Source: Holacanthus passer (Eukaryota; Chordata; Actinopteri; Pomacanthidae). From it: a DNA stretch of 64,000 nucleotides. The DNA lies in the NCBI GenBank assembly GCA_025331565.1, contig JAFREQ010000062.1:310001-374000 (forward strand), read 5' to 3'. Numbering within the stretch: position 1 is the first letter of the stretch; every line of letters starts with the position of its first letter. The notes under the pieces were generated by a model that was given only the letters and a program-made list of their open reading frames with translations, was not told where the DNA came from and searched no databases. Below, piece by piece: positions 47,501 to 59,625 of this stretch. Made by a program: the position numbers and the translations under genes.

Positions 47501-50500
47501 TCGCCTCTCGCAGTTTACTACAAGGAGACAAAAGCATTAGTAAAGTCACATAGATTTAAATAAATGTAAATTTCCATAAAACTCCCCATTAAAAAGTCCC
47601 CATTAAGTGCAACAAACAGCTAAGAGAACCCAGTATTTCAATATTTGATTAACTTGGTGCAAACACAAACAAACCTCCAGTATGAGAATATGATGGTTAA
47701 TTTACATATTATGGTGCTTCCACACACTGTAACTGTGTGCTTTGAGCTGTAATATATAATGTGGTTTCAGATGTTGTGGAAAGAATAGTGACATAAAGAC
47801 CACAAGGAAGTTATACAGAGTACAGTAACACCAGATGCAAATTAAGGGCACTGAATCGTGACAGTAAAAATAGAAATCAGATGGAAGGCACCTCAACACA
47901 AAGCACAACGCAAATTACAATAATTTATTTTAGCACACAATTTTAAATAATTACAGAAGAAATGAGAAGTAACCAATAGTGTTGGGGGAAAAACTTTAGA
48001 TTCAGATCATCTGACCTGATGGCAGTGCACATATCCAGACCCATCTGAACACAGTTCCTGGCATGGGTGGGAATGGGGTCAGGTAGACCAGACACACAGT
48101 AGTAGCAGTCACCCAAGATCTTAATACGAAGACATCCATTTTTCTACAGAGAGAAACAAACAGAGAGAGGGAGACTTAGCTGGCTCATAACTAAAGCAAA
48201 ACTATTGTTTGTGAAGAACTAAAAGTTGTGCTGCTATTTTCACCTTAGCGATGTCATCAAATCTGCCAAAGAGCTTGTTGAGCACAGCGACCAACTCTTC
48301 TGGTGAGCAGGTACTCGCCAGCTTTGTGAAGCCCACAATATCTGCATACAGGATGCTACACAAACCCAGAAAGACAAGACACAAATATTAGGCATGTATT
48401 CGCAAGAATACTTTGCTTTTTATACCTTAAAAAACCTACTGTAAAGTTCATGGGAAGGAGGACTGAGAGAGACAAGTTATGGTTCAACTGTAACGTTCTG
48501 AAAAGCTACTCAACATCACCTCAACAACATAACAGTACGATCATCACCTGACGTCTTTGTGCTGCCGTATATAGAGGCTGTGAAAGTTGTGGAAGTTGGA
48601 TTCATTCTCCTTATCGCTCTTGGGCTTGGAAAGCCTCTTTATCACCTCTGTTTTCAGCTCCATGGCGATATACCGTGGCAGCACTGATAGGAGGAGACGC
48701 TCCTGTTGCCAAGGATACAGAGAGGATGGCGGGGTAAAAACGTGTTTAGAGACAGTGGGTGATGAGTTTGGACACTGGGTCACTGGTATTCTGTCTTAGA
48801 GAGGTGACCATTAGCTCACAAAGGCTGCAAAAGAAACTGACGTCCATCAAAAGCCTCTTTGAAGCAATGCCGTGTTTACTTAGTGGATCAGGTTTCATCT
48901 ATTTGTTTACTTACTGTGAATAGTGTCCATTTGCGTTTGTCTATTCTATTGCTGCTGGGCTTCAGCAAAGTGAATGATTAAGCTATTGACCCAATAGCCA
49001 GAACAACATACAGTAACCAAACCTGTTCTGAAGAGGTAAAGAGCTCTTTAATGAGAGTGATTACACTTAACGATTTTTAGTTCAGAGTAACTGAAAAGAG
49101 AAGTAGTCCCCGGTCACCTGGTAGAGCGCGTACCATGTATCAAGGCGGAGGCTCACTCATTGCTGTACAAAAACACACCTTCAGAATGTATTCACTGATT
49201 TGGTTGAAACTGGATCATATTTCATGGAGATGTCTGATGTCCTCTGGCTGCTCTGCCTCAAATCAACTTTGATTAATGAATAGTTTCTGGGCTTGTCAAC
49301 ATTACACATTACACATTATGAGTCAAGTCAGGAAAGGCTGTGCTGTTTTTGTCACTCAGGATGTTTGACCTGTGTAGTGACCTGGACTGCATTAAACTAA
49401 GACAAGCAGAGCAAATAAAGGCTGAGTCAAATAAAAATGAATTTGTGCAAAGAAACTGTTTTGAATTTAAATTAAATCTAAACTGTCCAATGAGTCAAAG
49501 TTGGTGTTTTAACCTGCTGATATTTCTTAATTTCCTTCTGGGAGCGTATGGCGCTGAACTCTTCCCTCTTCTGATTGGAGATCCTGAGATCGTGCTCCGT
49601 CATCCACAGATGGAAAATCCCGACACAGTTTACACACACAAACAGCACTGCATTCGCCACCAGCTGTGAGAGAAGTCAGAGAAGGGAGACTATTGATACT
49701 TTATCAGTTATCCTCCTATATTTCCATCATAATAACAGCAAAGTAGCTGAACCACTATTGTAATATGTCACTCGATCAGTGACAGAGTGTTACGAAACTG
49801 ATATTCATTATTACTTTGAATTTGTGTACATTATTAATGTATTTAGTTACTCACAGAAAACCATCCTGTAATTTACCATAAGATAAATAATAGTTTATAA
49901 AAGACCAAGTTTAGGACCTCTCTGTTTAGGGAGAGAACAGAGAGTGACGCAGATCATTTGCATTTATTCCAGTGTAACTGTAAACATGGCCGGTCACAAA
50001 CAGTTTCACCCATGAAATTTGAATTTGCTACCCCACTCATGGCTCCAGCTTCATATTTAGCTTACAGATGTGAAAAATATCAAGCTATTCACTTAAATCT
50101 TACATATATTCACTCTTTACCTGTTCGACCAGGTCAGGTGTCTCTGGGCTCGTGACAGGAACGTAGACGCTGATGATGATAATGTGTGAAACACTGGTCC
50201 CAATCCCAACCATGAGGGCCCAGGCCATAGAGAGAGGCAGCACAGTATACACACTCAGAGAGAGGAAGAGGAAAAACGCTACCTGAGAAGGTAAGAGAGA
50301 GTGAAGGAGAAGAAGAAGAAGAAGAAGAAAAAAGCACGAAGAAAGAAGCAGAGAGTTAAAGGTTAATGTAAAGAATACTTCTTCTACTCTGAATTACAAT
50401 AAAGCTCGTCATTTCTTTTTCTTTTTGCTTCCTTCTCACCTGTTCCCACGTAGTGACAGGTCCTCCAGTGAAGATGAAGACTATGGCAATGGTGTACAGA

Positions 50501-53062
50501 GTCCCCCAGACGAAGAGGGCCAGGGCTCCTCCACAGCGCCTCACCGTGGCCAGCCAGGGCAGGCAGACGAGCAGGATGGCACTCAGAGAGAGAACCACAC
50601 ACAGCACTGACAGAGCGCCGACATGGACATCGATGTTCTGTGCAGAGATGGGTGAAAACTGCAAATTACTGCGTTAATGGCTGTTGAACAAAGTTATATC
50701 TCAGGTATCTTAAAGTTAAACTGGCAAAGTTCAAATTAAAGGCAGTTCCAAGGTTTTCTGTACTGCTGTGAAGATGCTGTGTGGCAATCAGTGTTAAAAA
50801 GCTTTTAACCTAAAATGTAATTAGCAGACACAGATGAAAAGGAGCACTTCGTGTTAATATGCATTTACAAAGATCTACCTGGCACTGTCCTATTTTGCCT
50901 CAGCTGTTTACTATATCCAAAAAGCAACAGCCTGCGTTACACTAAAATGAAAATGCCTTTATTCATCAGACATGAAAGCCAGGCTGAGCTTTAGACAGCT
51001 GGTACAATGTTTTTAATCTGCTCCTGCCATGTGAAGTAAAGGTATTTTCATTTTGCAATGGGACATGTTTTTTTTTCAGGGAATTAACACTGCTTTTGCT
51101 GACTTCCAATGCAACTTCCAGTACTTGCAGTACAACTTCTTTTGTACATTGATATTTGAAACAAACAAGCGTGTGTTGCTTGAAGCTCAAGACGGATCAA
51201 GAAACAAAAGTGGACATATGGTCACATGGTTATAAACAAACAAAAACAGCACAAGTTCCTGTGCAAAATTAGTTTCACACCCATATAATAATCCGTACAC
51301 CACAGACTACAGGTCCTAATATGCAACTCTGAAGGGCCCAAGTTAAGCTACATGCTTCATTACATCCTGTTAGATACGTAATTGCACTGTTAACAATTCA
51401 AAGTTGACATAGATGGCCTACATATGTACTGTTTCAAGTGCGCCACTGATTTGTAGGAATGAAAAGTCATGTACATTGACTGAAGCACAAGAATGTTGTG
51501 GTGTTTTGGAAGAACAGGTTTAATGCTCTATTTCCTTGTCCCACTTCAGAGTTGGCAGCGAAACGTTTTCCAACAAAGTTGTCATGTTGTCAATCACTAA
51601 ACTGATGCAATGGAGGCATTTTTAATGTCTTGGTTGATCACTAGAAAAATAATCTATTTTGATAATCACTGAACTTTTTCATCATTTTTCAAGCTCTTGT
51701 TCCAGGTTCTCCACTGTGTGACTTGAGTCTTTTCTTTGTCACATATCACAGTAAGACATCACCTTATGCTCTGGGATGTTGTGATGGGTAATCGATTATG
51801 AAAATAATTGTTTGTTGCAGCCCATATCTCATAATAATTTAATTAATTATTGTTTAATCTATAAAGTTCACAGGGCCCAAGATTCCATCTTCAAATTACC
51901 TCGAACAACACGGCAGAGATTTACAATGATATAAAACAGAGAAAACAGCAAATTCTCACATTAGAGAAGCCAGAACAAGTTAATGTTTTGGGACTTTTAC
52001 TTGATGAATAACTTAATATATAATGAAAAACAGACGTGTTGCAGGTTGTGAAGTAAATGTAAAGTTTAAAGCTCATCATCATCATCACATGCATCATACC
52101 CCCTCACACATACACACACTCTGTCCAGGTCTCACCCTTCCTGTGGTGGCAATGAGGACAATGATGGCCACACAGAAGGCCAGAGACAGCCCCAGTCCAG
52201 ACAGCATGGCCGGAGTCTCCTCCACGCACTGCAGAAAAGCCCTGTGGAACGCCTGATAGCAGCAACACATCCCCTCTTTGACAGTTCGCCTGGAATGGGT
52301 GCTTCTCCTGTCCTCGTCTCTGTCCTCCTCGTCCCACCTCACATCGATGCTGTCCCTTGTTTGGTAGGCTTTGAATGAAGCATCAGAGGATGTAGGTGAA
52401 GTGCCACTGAGTGAGTTTTCAGCTTTTGGTTTAACGGTCAAGTCTGTTTTGGAATGGTCTCTGTCATCATCTGGACCATTTTTGCTGTTGTCGTTAGATT
52501 GAGAAGCATCTAAGCTGGGTTCAGAGAAAGGGACAGGAGATATAGGATTTGTCTTTTCAAACGAGCTTCTATCAAGCTCAGGTAACTCTTCATCACAGAG
52601 GTCAGTGCTGAAACTGGTGTGAGCGTAACCAGGGCTGGATTTCATGCTGCTGTAGTCAGAGTCGCTGCAGCCGCTTGTCTGTGACGAGGTAAAGTTGTCG
52701 GTTTGTAGCATATCAGAAGATGAGGCATCGTGATCTGTAGCCTGCAGGGTCACACCTGTTCCCTTCAACAAAGAATTGGTCTTGAGAGGTTCAGGGGCCT
52801 GTGCTGTTTTCGCCACTCCCACTTTCACGGAAACCTTGGATTCATTGACTCCTGTTTGCAAAATGTTAATGTCATTGTTTTGTGTAGACTGTTTTATGTC
52901 ATCTGTTTTTTGACTGAAGTCTTCAAGCTCCAGGATATTGCCTCCAGTGATTTTGCCCTTCCCATCACTGGAGATGACCATAATGTCCGGCACCAAAGAC
53001 ACCTGTGACGTTTCTTCGCCAGGCATCTCCTTTTCCTTAGAGCCTTGCGACTTGTCTGGCAT
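41545..53062 (-). CDS. adcy4: Group II transmembrane adenylyl cyclase, ADCY4-like
   Basis: Makes cAMP from ATP at the plasma membrane. Twenty-five phase-consistent exons: 52136-53062, 50440-50637, 50121-50282, 49514-49663, 48548-48702, 48244-48355, 48016-48143, 47359-47517, 47052-47211, 46608-46781, 46223-46254, 45861-45914, 45579-45642, 45329-45426, 45029-45113, 44757-44894, 44556-44633, 44123-44298, 43384-43468, 43102-43260, 42733-42879, 42487-42594, 42262-42376, 41869-41993 and 41545-41679. Total 3924 nt, 1307 aa (human ADCY4 about 1077). C1 metal ligands are D536 (YADIVGF) and D580 (GDCYYC). C2 has K1161 (EKIKTIG), D1241 (PQYDIW), N1248 and R1252, with canonical spacings. Two six-helix modules; the TM loop at 44556-44633 has N-glycosylation sites NCT and NRT. 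RASVRMSQYLQSW marks group II (2/4/7). FTGGPVTTWEQV and PGVLKDP favour ADCY4 over ADCY7, as does the KHNYN neighbour. The first exon adds about 280 disordered residues. 3' UTR about 1.3 kb. Confidence 0.88.
46262..46282. repeat. (CA)n tract at the acceptor of a 32-nt exon
   Basis: About ten CA units. On the cyclase strand this is (TG)n, ending about 8 bp before the acceptor of the smallest cyclase exon (46223-46254). Confidence 0.85.
50306..50331. repeat. (GAA)n tract
   Basis: A GAA/AAG triplet run in the cyclase intron between exons 50440-50637 and 50121-50282. On the gene strand it is a TTC-rich pyrimidine stretch upstream of the 50282 acceptor. Confidence 0.8.
51630..51835 (+). repeat. Dispersed fish repeat, copy 3
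   Basis: tagaaaaataatctattttg then ataatcactg, later gtaatcgattatgaaaataa then ttgtttgttgcagccc. This is the 3' part of the family described at 23455. It lies in the first coding intron of the adenylyl cyclase. Confidence 0.55.
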
Positions 53063-55720
53063 TGTGACCTGTGCGAGTGTGTGAGGGATCTCACAGTCTA
53101 TCAACTTGTCACTTTGCTTTTTGTGGCTGTCTGTCTCTCTGTCTACTTGTCTGCGTGATAAGTACACACTAGAATAGTCTTACTTCTTTATCTCTTCCTT
53201 GTCAGGTGTTCTTTATGTCTGCGCAGCAAAACTTAGTCCTATGTCTGTGTGCCAGACTAAATGAATGAAAACAAAAAAACTTGTAATTTGCAAAAAGCAA
53301 CTTGCAAAAAGACTGTTCCAGTGAGAGTCCAGCTCCTCTGTTTTGAATACTGTCCTACAGCTAAAAAGATATCATCAAAATAGATTATGACAATGAAGAT
53401 GGTGACGCACGTTCCTTCTGTGGTGACATAGATCCATTAAGGTCCAAAAGATCACTGATGAGGAATCTTAAACCACAGCATAACCTCCTTTGACGAGTGC
53501 TGGTCCACAGTGGATTGAAGAAGATTCTCACTGCCAAAAAAGATGAACAATTGAAAAAGTTACAACAGAATCACAATAGAACAAAGAACAAACACATAAA
53601 TTCACTGATGAAGGTTTGTTTTACTAACTGAGAGACTGTTCTTAAGTCTGTGCCACCAGCAAAATCCACTAATGGCAGCAAAGAAGTCATATCTGCACTA
53701 GTTTAATGACAAACCTCCTCTAGTCATTTCCCCATTGTGCAAAAAAACTTGTTAGTCTAGCTGCAGGCTCTTCCCCAGTGACACACACATGCACAACACA
53801 CGTATGCACTGCTCAGGTGTGTACTGGAATGAGATGTCAGCGACGCACCCAGTGCACATTAAAAACATTTTTTCCAGTCACCACCTACACTCAGTGTTTT
53901 ACCCTGATCTGCCTCTGTGTTGCTTTCCTCTTTTGCTTCTTCTTCCCTGTCATCTGACTCAAAAACACAACTGCCTCCCACAGCACTGTACTGTCCCCGA
54001 TCAGTGCAAAATATCACGACTACCTTCCTCTGGCTGCTCCAATGTCAACATTAATTCCAGGATTAAAATCTCTCTATAATCTGTCTCTTCTGCTACAGGT
54101 ACACATCCGATTTAATAGCAAAGTCCTGGAGGGATTAAAGAGTAAATCATCTCATTCATCCGTTCACCTCTATTCACCTTATGCTGTGCCCTTTTAAATT
54201 AAACGGTCTGGTTTACTTTTCTACACTTTTTCAGATGACGTACTGTGTTTAAGGCCAACACACTTCTGTGTCACTATGTGGTGACAGTACATTTATTGTT
54301 CTTACTCGTGTGAACTGCTTTTCCACTGGTGTCCTTTTCCCCTGCCTCCTGGTTTCACTACTCTATTCTGCTTGTCTGTAAAGCGCTTTGCAAAAAGAAG
54401 AGGGGTTTTCCAAAACCAACTTAGATCTCTTTAGTTCAAAACAAACCAGGAACATTGTATTTTTATTTGTTTTGATTGAATATCACTTAAATGTTCCTGT
54501 TCCTTAGGCGCTTTTCTAGTTCAGATCAAGGTTAATCACTGATAGATGAGTTTCAAATTATAAACATTGGCTAACATCTCCTATCTTGCTTTAACCTGGG
54601 GTGGAGCCTCTCTTCTCATTATTAATTAATCTGTGCATTATTATTGCTTTTTATACTATATCCATCAAAACATCAGCAATAGAGCCCAAGATGAAGTCCT
54701 GCAAGTGTTTGTTTCGATTGACTGACAATTAGAAACCCACAAATATTTAAGTAACTCACAGAACCAGCAAATCCTCATATTTGAGAGTAAATGATTTGTT
54801 TATGAACTAATCGATTATTCAACTACTTCTTTTATCTCCATATTGAATATTACACATATGATCCAGTTTCTTCAGTGATTCTAGTGATAAACATGCATTT
54901 TACACACATAATGTCCTCCAATTTAGAGTACAAGTCATTTAGAAAGAAACTGTGCAACCACATAACTCATTTCACTGGATGTGAAAGGGGAAATATGGCA
55001 AAATATATCATCACAAATGGCAAAAAATGAACCTAGCCTTAAAATCTAATGAGCTTAATCTGTAGTTTAACAAATGATGGCAGCAGATGCTTCATTAAAA
55101 AAACACTTTAATAGCCAGATCAGATAACTAGCTTTAACATAAAAGCCTCTCATCATGAACTAAAACCACAACTTAACGCCATTTTGTCTGTTTGCTAACT
55201 TTGTATAGCAGCATTAAAATGTTAACTGTTAGCTTAATAGCTTTCTTATTATATCAATATTATCGCTTCAGTAACGTTAATAAAAGAGTTTAAAGGGTTT
55301 AATTAGCTATAGGACAGAACAGAAAAACAGTACATCAGACTTTAATATAAGAACTGAAGCCAGAAAAGTGATTTAATGGAAGCTAATGTGAAGATAAATA
55401 ATAGTCTTACCTCATTGTTAATTAACGTCGCTCCTTTAAAGTCGGCTCATAAACACGACAAAGTTCATTTCCTTCAACTTCCTCCCTCGTCCTTGTTATA
55501 TTTGTCGCTTTTAGCCTTTAAAGTGGGTTAAAAATGAAAAAATATCCGGTTAAAAATCGACTTTTTCTCTTCAAAAAACGGACGTTAAAAAAAAGAAGTC
55601 TCCGTCTGACTTCTGCGCACGAGAGGCAGGTGAAGTGCGGGGGCGCGCCGGCGAGCGCGAGCACGCGCACGCGCCCTGGACCAGTTATGCAAACGAGTTG
55701 GAGAGGAAGAGGAGGAAGAG
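53063..55720 (-). promoter_or_regulatory. Adenylyl cyclase 5' UTR intron, 5' exon and CpG-rich promoter
   Basis: Upstream of the ATG the frame stays open to a stop near 53185, but the first in-frame ATG is 53062 (ACAATGC). A donor (AATGAG|GTAAGAC) at 55410/55409 suggests a non-coding exon from 55411 to about 55520. CpG-dense sequence at 55615-55690 (gcgggggcgcgccggcgagc) is the likely promoter. 53200-55400 otherwise holds no supported exon; 54670-54840 is a repeat copy. Confidence 0.45.
54670..54840 (+). repeat. Dispersed fish repeat, copy 4
   Basis: gagcccaagatgaagtcctg, cccacaaatatttaagtaac, agaaccagcaaatcctcata then tttgag, and gaactaatcgattattcaac. The order matches the family described at 23455. 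Confidence 0.55.
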
Positions 55721-56029
55721 GTCAAAGGTCAAACTGCAGCAGGTATTCACATCCTTTATTGAAGTAAAAGTACTCATACCGCACTGTAAAAAAATACTCC
55801 TAAGTAAAAGTATGTGAGTATAATCAGGAAAATGTGCTTAAAGAATTAAAAGTACTCAGTGTAGACAAACGTCCCGTGCGACTGTTGCGCTATTATATAT
55901 TATATTATCAGATTATTATTACTCAGGCATTAAAGTAAAACTTCACAAGCTTCACAAATGTGAAGATTTGCTGCTTTTTTTTATTCGTTAAGATACTTTT
56001 AATAATTTTGGGATTTGGACTGTTTGACA

Positions 56030-56138
56030 GAACATTGTCAAAATTCTGCAAACCAAACAATTAATCAATTAATAGAGAAAATAATCAGCAGATGAATCCA
56101 TGATGAAAATAATCATCATCTAGTTGCAGTCTACAAAA
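56030..56138 (+). repeat. Dispersed fish repeat, fragment (copy 5)
   Basis: aattaatagagaaaataatc, agcagatgaatccatgatga then aaataatcatcatctagttg and cagtctaca. This is the 3' end of the family described at 23455. It stops where the TA-flanked transposon begins. Confidence 0.5.
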
Positions 56139-56140
56139 TA

Positions 56141-56597
56141 CAAACCCTGATTCCAAAAAAGTTGTGACGCTGTGTAAAATGCAAATAAAAGCAGAATCAT
56201 TTGCAAACAAACTGTGTTTAATGTCCTTTCCACAACCCTGTGTTGACAAAGTGTTGAACCTCTCTCCATCCTCGCTTGTGAACGACTGAGTCTTTCCAGG
56301 ATGAACCTTTCAGACCCAATCATGATCCTATCACCTGTTACCAATGAACCTGTTTACCTGTGGAAGGATCCAAACAGGTGTTTTCAATCAGTCCACAACT
56401 TTCACTGTCTTTTTTTGCTCCTGTCCAACTTATTTGAAACATGTTGCTGCATCAAATTCAGAAGAAGCAGATATTTACAATGATCAATGAAGCTGATGAT
56501 CAAACATGAAATATATTGTCTTTGTACTGTTGAGTATATGTCAACAAGGATTCGCAAATGATCTCATTCTGTTTGGACTTTTTTGGAATCAGAGTTG
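56141..56597 (+). mobile_element. Non-autonomous DNA transposon with terminal inverted repeats
   Basis: The left end caaaccctgattccaaaaaa then gt is inverted at the right end as acttttttggaatcagagttg, with 2-3 mismatches over about 22 bp. TA dinucleotides flank both ends (56139-56140 and 56598-56599), as expected for TA-targeting insertion. The 457-bp body has no transposase frame. The terminal sequence is one I recognise as abundant in fish genomes; family name not certain. A decayed relative lies at 29660-29985. Confidence 0.8.
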
Positions 56598-59500
56598 TAT
56601 TTTGTTCATTATGGAAGAATCTTCTAATTATTTTCTTTCTTTAAGTGATTGATTGTTTTGACAGTTTGAATAAAAACATTAGAGTAAAGAATATACACTC
56701 CATTTTTAACCAACTTCATCTGTATAAATAAACTGACGACTAAACTGAGGACACTATTTCTGTCTGCTCTGTCTGCGCCTCTGTCTTATTTGTTTTTTCA
56801 AATCAAACATGTATATTGGTGGAGTAAAACTTCCCTGTGTTGCCAAACAAACAATTTTACGACATCAGCAAACAAGCACACACTCATGATGTCGTAAAGA
56901 TGGAGCAGCTGCAGGTTTTAGTGCCGGATGGAAGCCATGTATAGTTTTAATGGCGATGGATTGTTTCATTGCAAGATGAATGACTTTTCTGAATGAGTGT
57001 TCTGCATGATGCCCAGAAGCACTTAGCACACAATTTTTGCAATTTAACAGTAAATCCAATGTAAGTATTTCCAGGAGAAAATACATTTTTCAATCCACTG
57101 CATTTACCTGCCAGCTGTTTGAAGCCTGTTACCTGCCTGTGCTTCTCCATCAGCGTACGTTATGCAAATATATTGCAGTTATATATTAAACTGCTGTTAC
57201 AAAGACAGAACAGATCTACAGCCACCGCCCACTGCATCTCACGTTTAAGCTCCTGCAGAGGTGAATCACACATCACTGGTCGTGCTGAATGTAATGTACT
57301 GGGCAAGGCCATTGAGCCTGCTGTGAAATTCTCTCTGTCTTGCTCGGGATGTTCCCAAAATAGACGTGCTGTGTATTTCCACTATTGTTTACAACTCACC
57401 TAACCGGTTCAATATGCATCTATTCTCGGAAAGAGCCAACTCAATCCTCCTCTGTGAGGTCCAGAAGAGAAATGAGTCATCCAACATTCGGGCTTAATCT
57501 CTGTTTTCTTGTGTAAACAAAATATATATATTGTGTAATAGTTTTATATGCTCTGGATAAACATGACAGAAAAGCCACACAGGCAGGAGGAGGCAGAAGA
57601 AGGCGACAAAGACGGAAAAAGGCTAACAAACAGGAAGACATTCTCAACATTTTGCAGATGAAGCTGCTTCTGTATCTTCCTTTCGTTCCAGCTACTTTGG
57701 TGAAAACCTCACCTGAGAAGAATCCTCTCCAAGCTACCTGCAGTAACATCTTGTTGGAGTAGTTCATGTCGATTAGTTTAGTCCTCACCAAGAGTTTCTG
57801 GTCCTTTTGCAGACTTCACTCCAAAATCAAGCTTTCAAGTAATTTCAGAATGAGTAATGAGTAAATACATTCAGAAAGGCAGAAACTAAATAATCAGTTG
57901 ATTAATGTAGAAAAGTCAGACAATAATAATAATTTACAGTCCTGCACACAAGAAATTCAAAATGAGCTCCACCTCAACATGTTTTTAACATTCATGCATG
58001 AGTAATAATAATCTTATTACATAATGTGTGACAGTGTAACAGTCACAGGGGACATTTTTCTGCATTGAGTACATATTGAGTACTTAAGTAACATTTTAAA
58101 TGCAGAATTTGTACTTGTAACAGAGTATGTTTACAGTGTGGTATTAGTACTTTTACTGAAGTAAAGGATCTGAATATTTCCTCCACCATTGTATAACATA
58201 GATTTACAAAAACTGGGGCAAAACCGATAAAATCTCAAATCACTGCAGAGGTTTGAAAACGAAACTGTGTAAGAGGGGAAAGTCGTAGTGAAGTTCGTAA
58301 ACAGGAAGCTGAGCTTTAAAAAGATGGATGTATCATTTAAAACATTTCATAGAAGAAATTTCATTTGTAGCATAATCTGCATAATGACATTAAATAAATT
58401 CTGATAACTGGAGTTTACTTTCTTCTCACTTGCAGATAAATAGAGGTGAAGTTCGACCTCTGGTGGAAAAAGTCATGAACAGCAGTTTATTTCAAAGCTA
58501 AACTTATTGTCAACTTGTCAAAGGACAGAGTCATTCAGAGACACAGGGTACAACAAGCAACTTGGATTTTTTATCCTTTGAATCCAGAAATATTTAATAC
58601 AGAAACATGGGCAGAATTCAGCATCAAACTCTTAAAATGTACAAATATAAACAATAAGAATATTCTATGTCACAAGTGGTAAGTGAGGATCTGATCTTAG
58701 AAATATGGATGTAAAATTCACCATCCCTGACTTGAAATCATCTCTCTCCCCTCATGAAGCTCTGTTTCCACATCCATCCACACTCAAAGCTACAGCCATG
58801 ACAACATCAGACCTGGTTAAAATAAGTTAAAAATATATAACACTGAGTGCACAGAAGTATTATTATTAGAAGTATAACTTTAGTATTATTTTAGTTTGGC
58901 AAAATGACATCCACCCCCCCGCCTGTGGTTCTAATGTACAAAATTTGCCCAAACCATCTCAGACTATCAACAGGTAGCTATAAAATTTGAAGTTTAGCTG
59001 GTTACAATAAATTTAGAATAGATTGTTTTACATGTCTCTTGTTCTGAAAATGACTCATAAAAATAACACATGTAAGCATTTAATTCTTTTCTCAACTCTA
59101 CAACAATAATAAAAGAACATGGCCGCATGATGGAGAACACGACCAATGCATGTCAATGCACAGCGGTTTTCCAAGATGTGGGCGGTCGCCTGAAGAGGAA
59201 CACTGACATCAAACTGCAACAACAAACCTGAGGAGGATGTTTGATAGGCGTCATTATGTGTTGGTCGTGAATCATGCAAAACAACACTGAACAAGACAAA
59301 GTAACCTGCAGCTGAAACTGATGGGAATGTCATTAGTTGTGCAGGTATTTGGTCATATATCAACGTATTGGACTAAATGATATTCTGACCTGATGGTGGC
59401 ACTAAGAGCAAATGTCAGGGGATCATCAAAGACATTAGAGTCATCCACTGGGGACCTTGACGTTTCTGCTCATATGTGTGTTGGTCTGTCAACAGTCTGT

Positions 59501-59625
59501 CCTTGTTAATGCAGATCAATGATTAGCCAGTGTGATTTGTTGTAGTTGCTGTGGTTGGAAACTCAAAACTCAAACATAGGAAAAGTCTGAATTCACCCTT
59601 AGAAAACACCAAGACTTTGAGATGT

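Larger units (their letters stand above)
55740..58485. other. Intergenic region between the adenylyl cyclase promoter and khnyn 3' end
   Basis: Repeat-rich. 55740-55860 and 58075-58195 carry 'agtacttttact'-family phrases. 56030-56138 is a fragment of the dispersed repeat. 56141-56597 is a DNA transposon. 56700-58070 holds AT-rich DNA with no supported exon; open frames there (for example 57477-57791 minus) lack family similarity and splice context. Confidence 0.5.

Noticed and set aside
53063..53167. Upstream extension of the adenylyl cyclase frame (starting at a GTG)
   Set aside because: There is no ATG in that extension. The first ATG in frame is 53062.
57477..57791. 104-codon minus-strand frame in the intergenic region left of khnyn
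   Set aside because: No domain, no splice sites or neighbours that would place it in a gene, and no promoter signs.
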